The notes beneath the pieces were generated by a model that was not told the DNA's origin, made no database searches, and saw only the letters and a program-made list of their open reading frames with translations. Positions 1-7,109 of a stretch of 10,184 bases of DNA are shown here, in pieces. Numbering within the stretch: the stretch's first letter is position 1; the number at the start of each line of letters is the position of its first letter. Source of the DNA: AP-15 sp036500965 (GTDB lineage: Bacteria > Pseudomonadota > Alphaproteobacteria > ATCC43930 > CGMCC-115725); the NCBI GenBank assembly GCA_036500965.1, contig DASYBC010000129.1, positions 1 through 10,184 of the forward strand, read 5' to 3'. A program made the position numbers and the translations under genes.

Positions 1-700
1 AGTCGGTGCCCCACATGCAGCGATCCAGCCCGAACGCATCGATGACTCGCAGCACTGGTTCCCAGATGTCGTCATACGGGAACGGCTGGTGCGACATCGT
101 GCATGCGCCGCTGATCTTTACCCTTACGTTCGGGTATTGGGCCAAAGCCAGAAGCTTCGGCAGATCGGCCCACACGTCGGCGGGAACCGGCGGGCGAGCG
201 GGTTGCAGCATCCCGAGGTGATCGATCACGATGACCGTGTCGGGGTGCTGCCGGATGTGCGGCAGACCTTTGTCCAGGATGCCCCAGCACAGCAAATTGA
301 CCGGCAGGCCGTGCCGCGCGGCGGCGGCGAAAGCGCGGTTCAGACCGGGATGGTCGGCATCCATCGGCAGGCCGTCGCGCATGCGGATGCGAATGCCGCG
401 GGCGCCTGGTGTCGCCGCCCAGTTGGCCACCACATCGTCAATCGCCGGATCGGTCGCGTCGACCGGGGTCACCACCCGAAACTTGTCTGGATAGGTGTTG
501 TAAACTTCGAGCGCGTAGCTCGGATCGTATTCATAGGCGCTGAACGACGAGACCATGATTGCGCCGTCGACGCCGACCCTGTTCATCGCCGCGACCATCT
601 CTTCGCCTGTAGCGGAGTCGAGGCCGTGCGAGGGGCTGGCCCACGGCCGGCCGGGATAATTTCGATCGAAGGGATGAACTTGAACGTCGATGACTGGCAT
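1..700 (-). CDS. Amidohydrolase-2 family metal-dependent hydrolase (3' end outside window)
   Basis: The minus-strand frame is open from an ATG at 700 to the left edge, about 233 codons, so the C-terminus is missing. It reads as a TIM-barrel amidohydrolase of the PF04909 type, a family of cytoplasmic hydrolases and decarboxylases acting on ring-cleavage and related carboxylated compounds. The N-terminus is MPVIDVQVHPFD, so the usual metal-binding HxH reads Q7-V-H9; Gln in the first place occurs in a subset of the family. Further signs are the strand-end motif VIVIDHLGML and, just before the edge, MWGTD, whose Asp is the usual catalytic or metal residue. A strong Shine-Dalgarno (AGGGAGG, 713-707) lies 6 bases before the ATG and overlaps the stop codon of the upstream hydrolase gene, so the two are surely co-translated. 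The substrate cannot be told from sequence. Confidence 0.88.
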   Translation of the reverse strand, partial: MPVIDVQVHPFDRNYPGRPWASPSHGLDSATGEEMVAAMNRVGVDGAIMVSSFSAYEYDPSYALEVYNTYPDKFRVVTPVDATDPAIDDVVANWAATPGARGIRIRMRDGLPMDADHPGLNRAFAAAARHGLPVNLLCWGILDKGLPHIRQHPDTVIVIDHLGMLQPARPPVPADVWADLPKLLALAQYPNVRVKISGACTMSHQPFPYDDIWEPVLRVIDAFGLDRCMWGTD

Positions 701-706
701 GGCCGT

Positions 707-713
707 CCTCCCT
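707..713 (-). promoter_or_regulatory. Ribosome binding site of the amidohydrolase gene
   Basis: AGGGAGG on the minus strand lies 6 bases before the ATG at 700. It overlaps the TAG stop (714-712) of the preceding hydrolase gene. This fixes the amidohydrolase start and points to translational coupling. Confidence 0.75.
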
Positions 714-2691
714 ATTTCGCGGCGGCGGTTTGTGGCACGGGCGCAAGCAGATCCCAGCGACGCGCCGAGTGGTCGAGGATGCGTTCCGCGTCCTCAGGCA
801 ACAAATAGCCGTTTTCGATCAGGCCGTCCGCCGCGCGCCGTACTTGATCGAGGTAGGCGGCCTTGCTGGGATAGCGTTCCTCGATCGATCTGCGCGGGTC
901 GCTTTTCGCTGCGCGTTCGCCCTCGGTCGCCGGGAACGGGATCGTCGATCCCATCAGGCTCATCAGCTGGTCGGGGGCGCCGATCTGCGGATGGCGCAGA
1001 TTCCACCCGGTATAGGTCGCCAGCGGCACCGTCACATCGGGCAAGCGAATGCCGCTCAGCTCATTGCCGTCCGGGTCGACCCCAGGAACGAAATGCGGAT
1101 AGGGCTCGCCCTGCGCCGGGGGCAGCGTGGTGGCGACCCCATTGGCCATGTCCGGGCCGAAATCGAGCCGCGTCACCTGCGGCGGATGCGCTGGAAACCG
1201 CACCCCGGGTATGCCGGTGATAACGCCCCTCACCTTCTCCGGGGCTACGGCGCTGCCGTCGGCAAGGCGCGGATAGCGGCTCGGCGACGGCTCCTCGCCC
1301 TGGGTGGCCCAGCGATCCATGCGCACCAGCAGAGCGCGCAGCAGCGGGTTGTAATCGACCGAATTGAGCGCCTGCTGGCCGCGTTCGCCGTTTTGCGCGT
1401 TGATGTCGGTCAGCGGCAAGGTGCCGGCGGAATGCTGCGTACCGGCGAAGTGGTAGAAGCGTGAGGACGTGATCGGCTCGATTTCGCGCGCCCCGGTCGC
1501 ATCGGTGTGGATTAGCGAGGCGTCGCCCCGCCAGTATTCACACGAGGTGTTCGTGAAGAAGATTTTCGGCACCCGGCGGCGCGCGGCGAGGCGTTCGAGG
1601 AGGCCGTCGCGCCGACCGGTGGCAGGATCGGTGCTTGCCGTCTCGTTGAACGGGAATGGGTCGCTCGGCAGCGACGCTGACGGCTGCCCAAAGCGCATGT
1701 TGAAATCGCTACCGCGCTTGCCGCCGGCGATGTGCACCAGCATGCCGTCAAACACCGGCCGATCCGCCTCATCCTCGTTCAAGCCGAGATAGAGGAACTG
1801 ACGTAGAAAACGTCCGCTTTGCGACGCGCCAAACGCGTAAGCATGCCGGATTTCGCCGGCGCAGGGATTGTCCGCCGCACTGCCGTGCCGCAGGAAGGAA
1901 ACGATATCGCGCGCCGCCAACAGGCCCAGCCCGATCACCGGCGCACCGGTTGTCGGGTAGATCACCTCGTAGATCTTGCCAGGTTCGAAACCGGCAGCGA
2001 GATAGACGTGGTTCGGATCGGGAACGAGGCGCCCCGCTTCCAGCCGGGCGAACGACCATTGCTGCCGGGGGATCGCGAGTCGTGGCGCTTCCTCGCCCTC
2101 GCGCACCAGCAGGGTCGCGCGCGGGTCATCCAGATCGTTGCTCGGATAGGGACGATGCCCGCGGTCGGACAGCAGTTGAACCTGGCTTGGCTTGCTCGGT
2201 TGGAAGCCGACCAGCAACCGCCCGGAGACCGGCCGGCCATCGACCCGCGCCTCGGGGACCTTGATCCGCATCAGTCCATCGCCTTCGGGCACGTCGTGCT
2301 GCCAGCCGCACCAGACGACCGTATAGCCATGGCGCATCAGAAACCCGTTGCCGGCATCGGTCGGCGCCGCGGGATTGATCGGCCGCGGCACACCATTGAA
2401 GGTCGCGAGTGCCAGGCGATTGCCACGGTTCGGCACGTCGAAAAGCAGGCGATGATTGCCGCGCGCCTGGTTTTCCGGTGCGAGGATGCGGATATCTGCC
2501 GCGAAATGCACCAAGCCGTCGCCTTCGCGTTCGGCCAGATCAATATCGGTGATAGAGCGGTTGGCCCGGTACCCGGGGTCAACGGCGAAATGCGCTGTGC
2601 CGTCAAACTGTTGGTAGCACCCGACATCGCCGAACGCCCCACCATCCGCGAGCAATTGGCGAGTTTTGATCTCGATCCCGACCACAGTCAT
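712..2691 (-). CDS. Large alpha/beta-hydrolase-domain protein (Abhydrolase_10-like), 659 aa
   Basis: This intact 659-residue protein begins MTVVGIEIKTRQLLADGGAF and has the layout of the poorly characterised alpha/beta hydrolase domain family (PF20091-like). An N-terminal beta-rich part includes LLFDVPNRGN near residue 83 and GYTVVWCGWQ near 122. The nucleophile elbow is GASQSGRFLRQFLY at about 288-301, with Ser290 as the likely nucleophile. It is followed by DGMLVHIAGGKRGSDFNMRF, typical of the family. No signal peptide is visible, so it is probably cytoplasmic. The start at 2691 is preceded by GGGGATGGGAAGCG, which supplies a purine-rich ribosome site. Its stop overlaps the ribosome site of the amidohydrolase gene, so the two probably serve one catabolic route, perhaps ester or lactone cleavage followed by a second hydrolysis; that pairing is inference and the substrate is unknown. 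Confidence 0.88.
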   Translation of the reverse strand: MTVVGIEIKTRQLLADGGAFGDVGCYQQFDGTAHFAVDPGYRANRSITDIDLAEREGDGLVHFAADIRILAPENQARGNHRLLFDVPNRGNRLALATFNGVPRPINPAAPTDAGNGFLMRHGYTVVWCGWQHDVPEGDGLMRIKVPEARVDGRPVSGRLLVGFQPSKPSQVQLLSDRGHRPYPSNDLDDPRATLLVREGEEAPRLAIPRQQWSFARLEAGRLVPDPNHVYLAAGFEPGKIYEVIYPTTGAPVIGLGLLAARDIVSFLRHGSAADNPCAGEIRHAYAFGASQSGRFLRQFLYLGLNEDEADRPVFDGMLVHIAGGKRGSDFNMRFGQPSASLPSDPFPFNETASTDPATGRRDGLLERLAARRRVPKIFFTNTSCEYWRGDASLIHTDATGAREIEPITSSRFYHFAGTQHSAGTLPLTDINAQNGERGQQALNSVDYNPLLRALLVRMDRWATQGEEPSPSRYPRLADGSAVAPEKVRGVITGIPGVRFPAHPPQVTRLDFGPDMANGVATTLPPAQGEPYPHFVPGVDPDGNELSGIRLPDVTVPLATYTGWNLRHPQIGAPDQLMSLMGSTIPFPATEGERAAKSDPRRSIEERYPSKAAYLDQVRRAADGLIENGYLLPEDAERILDHSARRWDLLAPVPQTAAAK

Positions 2692-2729
2692 CGCTTCCCA
2701 TCCCCGTCAATGACATCGAGGCGCTGGAC

Positions 2730-2738
2730 ATTCTATCA
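2730..2738 (-). promoter_or_regulatory. Candidate extended -10 promoter for the 712-2691 / 1-700 operon
   Basis: On the minus strand, 2738-2730 reads TGATAGAAT: a TGN extension followed by TAGAAT, five of six matches to the sigma-70 -10 box. It would start transcription near 2723, leaving a 5' leader of about 30 bases before the ATG at 2691. No good -35 box is found at the right spacing (ATGGCC at 2758-2753), which fits an extended -10 or an activator-dependent promoter. This is a pattern match only. Confidence 0.4.
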
Positions 2739-2777
2739 TCAAGGGTCGGGCTGGCCATCGCGGCAGGCAGGGAGCGA

Positions 2778-2790
2778 GCAGCTTAGCTGC
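2778..2790. promoter_or_regulatory. 13-base palindrome, candidate operator
   Basis: GCAGCTTAGCTGC is a perfect inverted repeat (GCAGCT / AGCTGC around one central base). Its centre lies about 60 bases upstream of the predicted start of transcription near 2723, a usual position for an activator-type regulator. No regulator gene is in the window. A 6-base half-site can occur by chance, so the call rests on symmetry plus position. Confidence 0.35.
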
Positions 2791-3043
2791 GGACGCCGGA
2801 TGAATGCCAAACGCGCGAACGTCACTGTCGGCTATCATCGCGTGGGCTTGCAGGCCGAGAATGGCCGTGTTCAGAAAGGTCCCTTCGCCGGCATCGAGCG
2901 AGGTAGCATGAAGTTGGCCCGCAACGTGATCTTCTAAACCGCATCAGAGGCACCAAGCCGCACGGCATCTGCTGGTGACCCTGGGCCCGTCTGTGAAGCC
3001 GGGACAGGGTAAAGGATGAAAGCTTCACCTCGGTCAGATCACC

Positions 3044-3066
3044 GGCCGGGCCTCGATGGCCCGGCC
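3044..3066 (-). terminator. Strong GC hairpin downstream of the formamidase-like gene
   Basis: GGCCGGGCC (3044-3052) and GGCCCGGCC (3058-3066) form a perfect 9-base-pair stem with the 5-base loop TCGAT. It lies about 70 bases past the stop of the minus-strand hydrolase gene that ends at 3136. There is no T-run on the minus-strand side, so it may be a terminator of the U-poor kind common in GC-rich genomes, or an RNA 3' end-protecting hairpin. Confidence 0.4.
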
Positions 3067-3135
3067 CTTCCGGCTGTATGCGGTACATTTTTGGCGAACA
3101 CGCGGCCGGGGTGCTGGAAGTGCTGGTCGATCGGG

Positions 3136-4032
3136 TCAGAGACCGCCTTTCACTGTCAGGCTCAGAAGGTCGAGTGCGGCACGCCCCAGGAGGCCATATG
3201 GATTGCCGAGGGTCTCCGGCAATTCGAAATGATTGTAGTGCTCGCCGACCAAGAGCCGCACCTGCTTGCCGGCGGCTGCAACCGCGGCGGCAAATTCGCG
3301 GTTCTGGCGGTGGAACTCGGGGGTCTCGCAGGTGCCGTAGGCGACGACCAGCGGCGCGTGCAACCGGTCGAGATGTCGTATCGGGCTCAGCCCAGCGACC
3401 GTTACGTCGTCGAATGCGACATAGCGGTTGCGCGCCGACAACCGCACCGGTGTCAGATCGTACATGCCGCTGATGCAGATGCCGCCTTTGATGATGTCGG
3501 CCGGCAGGCCGAAGTCGCCCCGCCAATCCGTCGTCAGTGCGACCGCGGTCAGATGCCCGCCCGAGGATTGGCCGCCGACATAGAGCCGGTCCGGGTCGCC
3601 GCCGATATGGGCGGCGTTCTCGTGCACCCAGGCGATGGCGCGGCGGACCTGATCGGCGAGCACCATCAAGCTGCCGCCGACATCCTGCACCCAGGCGAAG
3701 TCGGGCACGACATAATGCGCCCCCGCACTGAGGAACATTTCGGCCGGCGTCGCAAAATCCTTGGAACGGCCGCTGCGCCAGGCGCCGCCATGGATAAAGA
3801 TAAAGACCGGTGCCGCGGCCTTTCTCGTTCGGTAGATGTCCAGTCGCTCGATCTCGGAGGGTCCGTAGGCGATGCGCTCCGGTTCACCGATGCACCGACG
3901 TGCCGCTTCGCTGTCGCTGATGCGTCGCTTGATCAGCTGCTCCCGGTTCGCTGCATAGGCCGCCTGATCATAAGCCGCATCGAGCGCCGCCTGGTCGTAA
4001 TCGAGGAATACCGGCCGTTCCGTTTCAGCCAT
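3136..4032 (-). CDS. Alpha/beta hydrolase, aryl-formamidase/esterase-like, 298 aa
   Basis: This intact alpha/beta hydrolase is of the kynurenine formamidase / carboxylesterase type and cleaves small amides or esters in the cytoplasm. I chose the ATG at 4032 (MAETERPVFL) because GAGAGG lies about 5 bases before it; a longer open frame reaches 4323 but its extra N-terminus is arginine-rich and without family character. The N-terminal part DYDQAALDAAYDQAAY is typical. The oxyanion-hole motif HGGAW is at residues 81-85. The nucleophile elbow GQSSGGH is at 154-160, with Ser156. The acid is probably Glu236 in YGTCETPEF, and the base is a His in HYNHFEL (265 or 268). The length suits the family. It lies on the same strand as the two hydrolase genes downstream but 444 bases away, so a shared pathway is likely and a shared transcript uncertain. 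Confidence 0.88.
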   Translation of the reverse strand: MAETERPVFLDYDQAALDAAYDQAAYAANREQLIKRRISDSEAARRCIGEPERIAYGPSEIERLDIYRTRKAAAPVFIFIHGGAWRSGRSKDFATPAEMFLSAGAHYVVPDFAWVQDVGGSLMVLADQVRRAIAWVHENAAHIGGDPDRLYVGGQSSGGHLTAVALTTDWRGDFGLPADIIKGGICISGMYDLTPVRLSARNRYVAFDDVTVAGLSPIRHLDRLHAPLVVAYGTCETPEFHRQNREFAAAVAAAGKQVRLLVGEHYNHFELPETLGNPYGLLGRAALDLLSLTVKGGL

Positions 4033-4239
4033 CAAGCCCTCTCTGATTATGTCGACCAGCGGCCGAGCACCGGGCGCGCGCAAGCCGGTCAACTCTGGGC
4101 CGCGGCCGGTCGGGTCCTGTTTGACTTCAGCATGATGGCGCTGCCGATGCCGGGCTCGCAAGATCTGTCCCGCGGCGGTGGCGGCGGGATGCCCAGTCAG
4201 AATGCGGCCGGTGTCGGTGTGCGCAATCCGGAGACGGAC

Positions 4240-4488
4240 ATGAACGAAGGGCCCGCGACCTCGCCGGGAGAGCGCAGACGGCGACGGCAGAGGCGGGCAG
4301 CAGCACCATCCGTGACACCGCAAGCGAAACGAGTAAGCAAGCCAGCGACGCGGCGGCCAAGGTCTATCAGCAGGGTGCGCAAGCGGCCGATCAGGTCAGC
4401 CGCAGTGTCGCAGAACAGCCGTTGATGGCGCTGCTGATCGCCGGCGCGATTTGGGTACGCCCTTGCCTATATGATCCATGGGCGGTGA
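4240..4488 (+). pseudogene. Frameshifted DUF883/ElaB-like tail-anchored small protein
   Basis: From about 4272 one plus frame reads AQTATAEAGSSTIRDTAS, then an Ala/Gln-rich helical stretch with AAAKVYQQGAQAADQVSRSV, then AEQPLMALLIAGAI ending at 4451. After one extra T (4452) the next frame gives GYALAYMIHGR and a stop at 4486-4488. Together these make the typical C-terminus of DUF883/YqjD/ElaB-like inner-membrane proteins: an amphipathic helix, an EQP motif, one membrane segment and a short basic tail. The written frame runs past the membrane segment into unrelated residues. The N-terminus is also doubtful. The ATG at 4240, with GGAG six bases before it, opens a different frame (MNEGPATSPGE), so another one-base loss near 4268-4272 is likely. 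Two lesions favour a pseudogene over a single read error. Confidence 0.6.
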
Positions 4489-4704
4489 AAGCGCCGGCAC
4501 GGCACATGCAGAGCCGCCGAAGAACGGCTGAATGGCTGCAGGAGACCGCGCAGCCTCGCAGAGCCTAGGGGCGATCCTCACCCGGTAGGGAATAATCGCG
4601 TGGGCGTTCACCGCAGTGGCCATGGCCCCTCCCGAGCAGTGGTGTGTAGGACCGTATCCGGCGGGGTTCTGGCTGCGCTCGGCATCGTTTTGATCATCTC
4701 TTCT
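4489..4704. other. Gene-poor spacer with one weak minus-strand candidate
   Basis: I see no recognisable gene here. On the minus strand an ATG at 4623 has a strong ribosome-site match (GGGAGGGG about 2 bases before) and opens MATAVNAHAIIPYRVRIAPR. The frame then runs on to 4396, antisense to the DUF883-like pseudogene, with no family character. It may be the start of another broken small gene, but I cannot show that it is coding. Confidence 0.25.
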
Positions 4705-4764
4705 CTATGACCGCCGCTCGCCCGTGACGACCGTGTCGATCCGCCGGCTGTGGCGGCGGCGAGT
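4705..4764 (-). pseudogene. 3' remnant of a zinc-ribbon small gene
   Basis: The minus strand from 4764 reads TRRRHSRRIDTVVTGERRS and then TAG (4707-4705). Its end matches the end of the zinc-ribbon gene at 9115-9318, which reads RPRVDMVVTGQRR before its stop, sharing the pattern R-[IV]-D-x-V-V-T-G-x-R-R. The first zinc-binding half is absent, and the second CxxC position reads T-R-R-R. It sits directly downstream of the broken gene at 4777-5135 on the same strand, as if the two once formed a pair. Only about 20 codons survive, so the call rests on this short match. Confidence 0.4.
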
Positions 4765-4776
4765 GCCGGGATGATG

Positions 4777-5135
4777 TCACCGCTCCGGCTCGCTGAGGCC
4801 CGCAGGAGTGCGATGCGGCGCTGCCGCTGCCCTAGCCGCCGGCGCATCGGCTCGCACCCTATAGGCTGCTTCGGCCGGTTCCGGCCTGAAGCCGATGCAC
4901 CACCGCGCGACAAAGGCGTTCGCCAGCGCGGCTTCACGGAAAAAGATCGAGACTGCATCCCGGCCGCGCATGCCGGAGGGCGTCATCGCCAGCCGTCGGC
5001 GCCACAATTCTCGTCAAGCCAGCCGGTGATATTCGCCAGCTGCTGACCGAACCCCTGCGGTGGCACGGCGATCAACACGCGCACCGGGAAACGCCGCTCG
5101 GCGGCAAAGATCATATCGCGGGCGTTGCCGGGCAT
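4777..5135 (-). pseudogene. Frameshifted conserved hypothetical gene (ADGW...MTPSG type)
   Basis: An ATG at 5135 opens MPGNARDMIFAAERRFPVRV, followed by VPPQGFGQQLANITGWLDEN and CGADGW, then Arg and a stop at 4985-4983. One frame over, the protein continues as AMTPSGMRGRDAVSIFFREA, ALANAFVARWCIGFRPEPAE and so on to a TGA at 4779-4777. I recognise the two parts as one small hypothetical protein of about 115-120 residues whose family reads ...CGADGWAMTPSG...; its function is unknown. The join needs one extra base at 4988-4987, between the Trp codon and the Met codon, where GCG reads CG. It ends beside the zinc-ribbon scrap on the same strand. Its 5' end overlaps the extreme 5' end of the truncated cse1 frame on the other strand. 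A one-base sequencing error is possible here. Confidence 0.6.
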
Positions 5136-6447
5136 CGGGTGTATTTCTCTTTTGTTCCACTCATGCCCGAATGAGACCCTGTTGATCGAGGCGCCCGGCA
5201 ATGAAACCCGGCGCAAGAACACCACGCTCTTGGTCAAGCCCGACCGGGTCACGCGCCTGGCTCGGCCGGCGGCGGCGATGGCGTTGTCCACGTTGCAGTG
5301 CTATGCACCGGCCGGCGGGCGCGGCAATCTGACTTCGCTGCGTGGTGGCGGTCCGCTGACAACCCTGGCAATACCGGGGGTCGATCCTTGCCCATTGTGG
5401 CATTTCGTCTGGGCGAATGTGCCTTTTGGCAAAGCGGTGAGTGATACCGATTTGCCGCGGGTCTTCCCGTGGCTGGCGCCGACCCGCACCGCCGACCGGT
5501 TTCCGGCAACCACCCCGGTCGAAGCTCACCCGCTGCAGGCGTTCTGGGGGATGCCGCGGCGCATTCGGCTCGACTTCGCCGACAATCCCGACGCGCTGCC
5601 GTGCGATCTCAGCGGCATCGTCGATCCGGTCGTGGTGACCGGCTGGCGCCAGCGCCCGAACGGCGTCAAATATGTGGCTGGGGACCATCCGCTGTCGCCA
5701 AGCTACCGCGACGCGAAAGGCGGCGGCTGGCTACCGGTGCATTCGCAGCCCGGCGGCATCGGCTATCGCGATTGGGCGGCGATCGCCTATGGCGAGCCGA
5801 GCGGGCCGCGCCGCGCCGCCCCTTGCATCACGTGCTGGTATGCCCGGTCGCAGAACCTCGCGCGCGCCGACGGTCATGAACCCCGCCTGTTCGCCGCCGG
5901 CTACGACATGGACAACATGAAAGCGCGGTCCTTTGTCGAGAGCGAGATGCCGCTGCCCGGCACCGATCCGCTATCGGCCGAGACCTTCGCCACTGTCGCC
6001 CGCCATCTCGTCGCCGCCGCGGAACTCGTCGCGCGCTCGTTGCGCCTCTCGGTGCGGGACGCGTGCTTTGGCCGCGACACCAAATTCGACGCCGCCCCGC
6101 TCGCTGCGGCGAACAAACGCTTCTGGGCCGGGACCGGGGACCATTTCTTTACACTTTTACGCAAGGTTGCGGCGAGCAGCTGGGAAAAAGGGCTGGCGCG
6201 AGTGGCGTCGCGTTGGCACGCCATCTTGCGCGCTGAAGCTCGTCGCCTGTTCGATCAGGCGGCGCCGCTCGATCCCGCCGCTGCCTCCTTCGACCCGCGC
6301 AAGATCGTGCGGGCACGGCTCAATCTGGTTCGCACGCTCAGCGGCTACGGGGCGCAAGGAATTGCATTTTTTTCCGCATTGGAATTGCCCGAACCGGAAC
6401 CGAGAAACCGGGGCGGGCGACGCCGCAACAGCCGGGGGAGGGCATGA
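5125..6447 (+). CDS. cse1: Cse1/CasA (Cas8e), type I-E Cascade large subunit, 5'-truncated
   Basis: Cse1 is the PAM-recognising large subunit of type I-E Cascade and recruits Cas3. This 440-residue frame matches the family from about residue 18 (TLLIEAPGNETRRKN) onward. Marks include the conserved loop SLRGGGPLTT at 71-80, the stretch VVVTGWRQRPNGVKYV at about 170-185, and a helical C-terminal bundle. Family members are usually about 500-550 residues with the LRGG loop near residue 165, so roughly the first 95 residues are gone. Homology begins around 5173. Upstream of that the frame is antisense to the 5' end of the gene at 4777-5135. The only upstream start is a TTG at 5125; the first in-frame ATG is at 5278. 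No cas3 precedes it. It overlaps the next gene by ATGA at 6444-6447. I read it as a deletion-truncated gene, probably without a working start or promoter. Confidence 0.85.
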   Translation: MPGIGCISLLFHSCPNETLLIEAPGNETRRKNTTLLVKPDRVTRLARPAAAMALSTLQCYAPAGGRGNLTSLRGGGPLTTLAIPGVDPCPLWHFVWANVPFGKAVSDTDLPRVFPWLAPTRTADRFPATTPVEAHPLQAFWGMPRRIRLDFADNPDALPCDLSGIVDPVVVTGWRQRPNGVKYVAGDHPLSPSYRDAKGGGWLPVHSQPGGIGYRDWAAIAYGEPSGPRRAAPCITCWYARSQNLARADGHEPRLFAAGYDMDNMKARSFVESEMPLPGTDPLSAETFATVARHLVAAAELVARSLRLSVRDACFGRDTKFDAAPLAAANKRFWAGTGDHFFTLLRKVAASSWEKGLARVASRWHAILRAEARRLFDQAAPLDPAAASFDPRKIVRARLNLVRTLSGYGAQGIAFFSALELPEPEPRNRGGRRRNSRGRA

Positions 6448-7109
6448 AAACTACGATCGAGCAACAGCAGATCGCGGCCCGCTGGTGGCGCGGACTGCAG
6501 CCGCAGATCGATGGACAACCCAATCCGCGGGCCGACCGCGCCGCCCTCGCCCGGCTGCGCCGCGCCGATCTGTTGGCCGCAATGCAGGAGCCCGCCACTT
6601 TTGTCCTGTTTCGGCAGCTCGGGCGCCACCGCCCGGAACACCTGCCAGAAGTGGCGCTGTGCGCCGTCGTGCTTGCCGGTGTGCGCGGGGTCCGGCCGGA
6701 ACATCCGGCGCGCACGCTTGGGCCGCCTTCGATCGACGCGGTCGAGCAGGCGGAAAAGCGCGGCGAGCGCGGCCAGCGGCATGATGTCGTCATGCACATG
6801 CTCAAACAGGCTCCAAGCGGCGACCGGGCCGCTTCCCGCGCCGAGGCGATCCGCGAGGCCGGCGCTGCCTGGCTGATGCGCAAAGCTCTCGCGACCGGGT
6901 TCGCACTTGACCTCGAGCAGCTCCATATCGACCGCTACGAGCATCTGCGCATCCCGCGCGACGGGCCCGGCGCCATCACATTGTCGACCCTGACCTTTGA
7001 GGGCTTGTTGACCGAGCCGGCGCGGTTTGTCGCTGCCATCCTGAGCGGGTTCGGCTCGGCAAAGGCTTACGGCTGCGGCCTGATGCTGATCCGGCGGCCG
7101 GCAACATGA
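6444..7109 (+). CDS. Cse2-Cas6e deletion fusion (N-half of CasB joined to C-half of CasE)
   Basis: This 221-residue open frame joins two Cascade proteins. Residues 1 to about 100 are the N-terminal half of Cse2/CasB, the Cascade small subunit: ARWWRGLQP, ALARLRRADLLAAMQEPATF, RPEHLPEVALCAVVLAGV, HPARTLGPPS. From about 104 on, the sequence is the C-terminal half of Cas6e/CasE, the crRNA-processing nuclease: RHDVVMHML, EAGAAWLMRK, DRYEHLRIPR and the glycine-rich loop SGFGSAKAYGCGLMLIRR at 201-218. The Cas6e N-terminal RRM with its catalytic Tyr/His is absent, as are the second half of Cse2 and all of cas7e and cas5e, which normally lie between. A single deletion joining near 6744-6762 in frame explains it. 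GGGGAGG precedes the ATG, which overlaps the cse1 stop; its own stop overlaps the cas1 start. The frame is undamaged, but no known Cascade role could survive. Confidence 0.8.
   Translation: MKTTIEQQQIAARWWRGLQPQIDGQPNPRADRAALARLRRADLLAAMQEPATFVLFRQLGRHRPEHLPEVALCAVVLAGVRGVRPEHPARTLGPPSIDAVEQAEKRGERGQRHDVVMHMLKQAPSGDRAASRAEAIREAGAAWLMRKALATGFALDLEQLHIDRYEHLRIPRDGPGAITLSTLTFEGLLTEPARFVAAILSGFGSAKAYGCGLMLIRRPAT

Larger units (their letters stand above)
2692..3135. other. Intergenic region between the two hydrolase genes
   Basis: This 444-base stretch separates two minus-strand genes and holds no convincing gene on either strand. Besides the promoter, palindrome and hairpin listed separately, it contains a second imperfect stem at 2978-3010: ACCCTG pairs with CAGGGT, and after an internal bulge CCCG pairs with CGGG, around a 10-base loop. 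The length and contents suggest that the 712-2691 gene has its own control region and is not simply read through from the upstream hydrolase. Confidence 0.6.

Noticed and set aside
1819..2937. Plus-strand open frame of 372 codons over the large hydrolase gene
   Set aside because: It is antisense to the gene at 712-2691; the residues show no motif and the gene on the other strand is well supported.
3016..4425. Long plus-strand open frame of 469 codons
   Set aside because: It lies antisense to the well-recognised alpha/beta hydrolase gene, has no family character, and is the usual shadow of a GC-rich gene.
4866..4893. Strong hairpin GCTTCGGCCGG / CCGGCCTGAAGC
   Set aside because: It falls inside the recognised reading of the frameshifted gene at 4777-5135, has one bulged base and no T-run, so it is more likely coding GC richness than a terminator.
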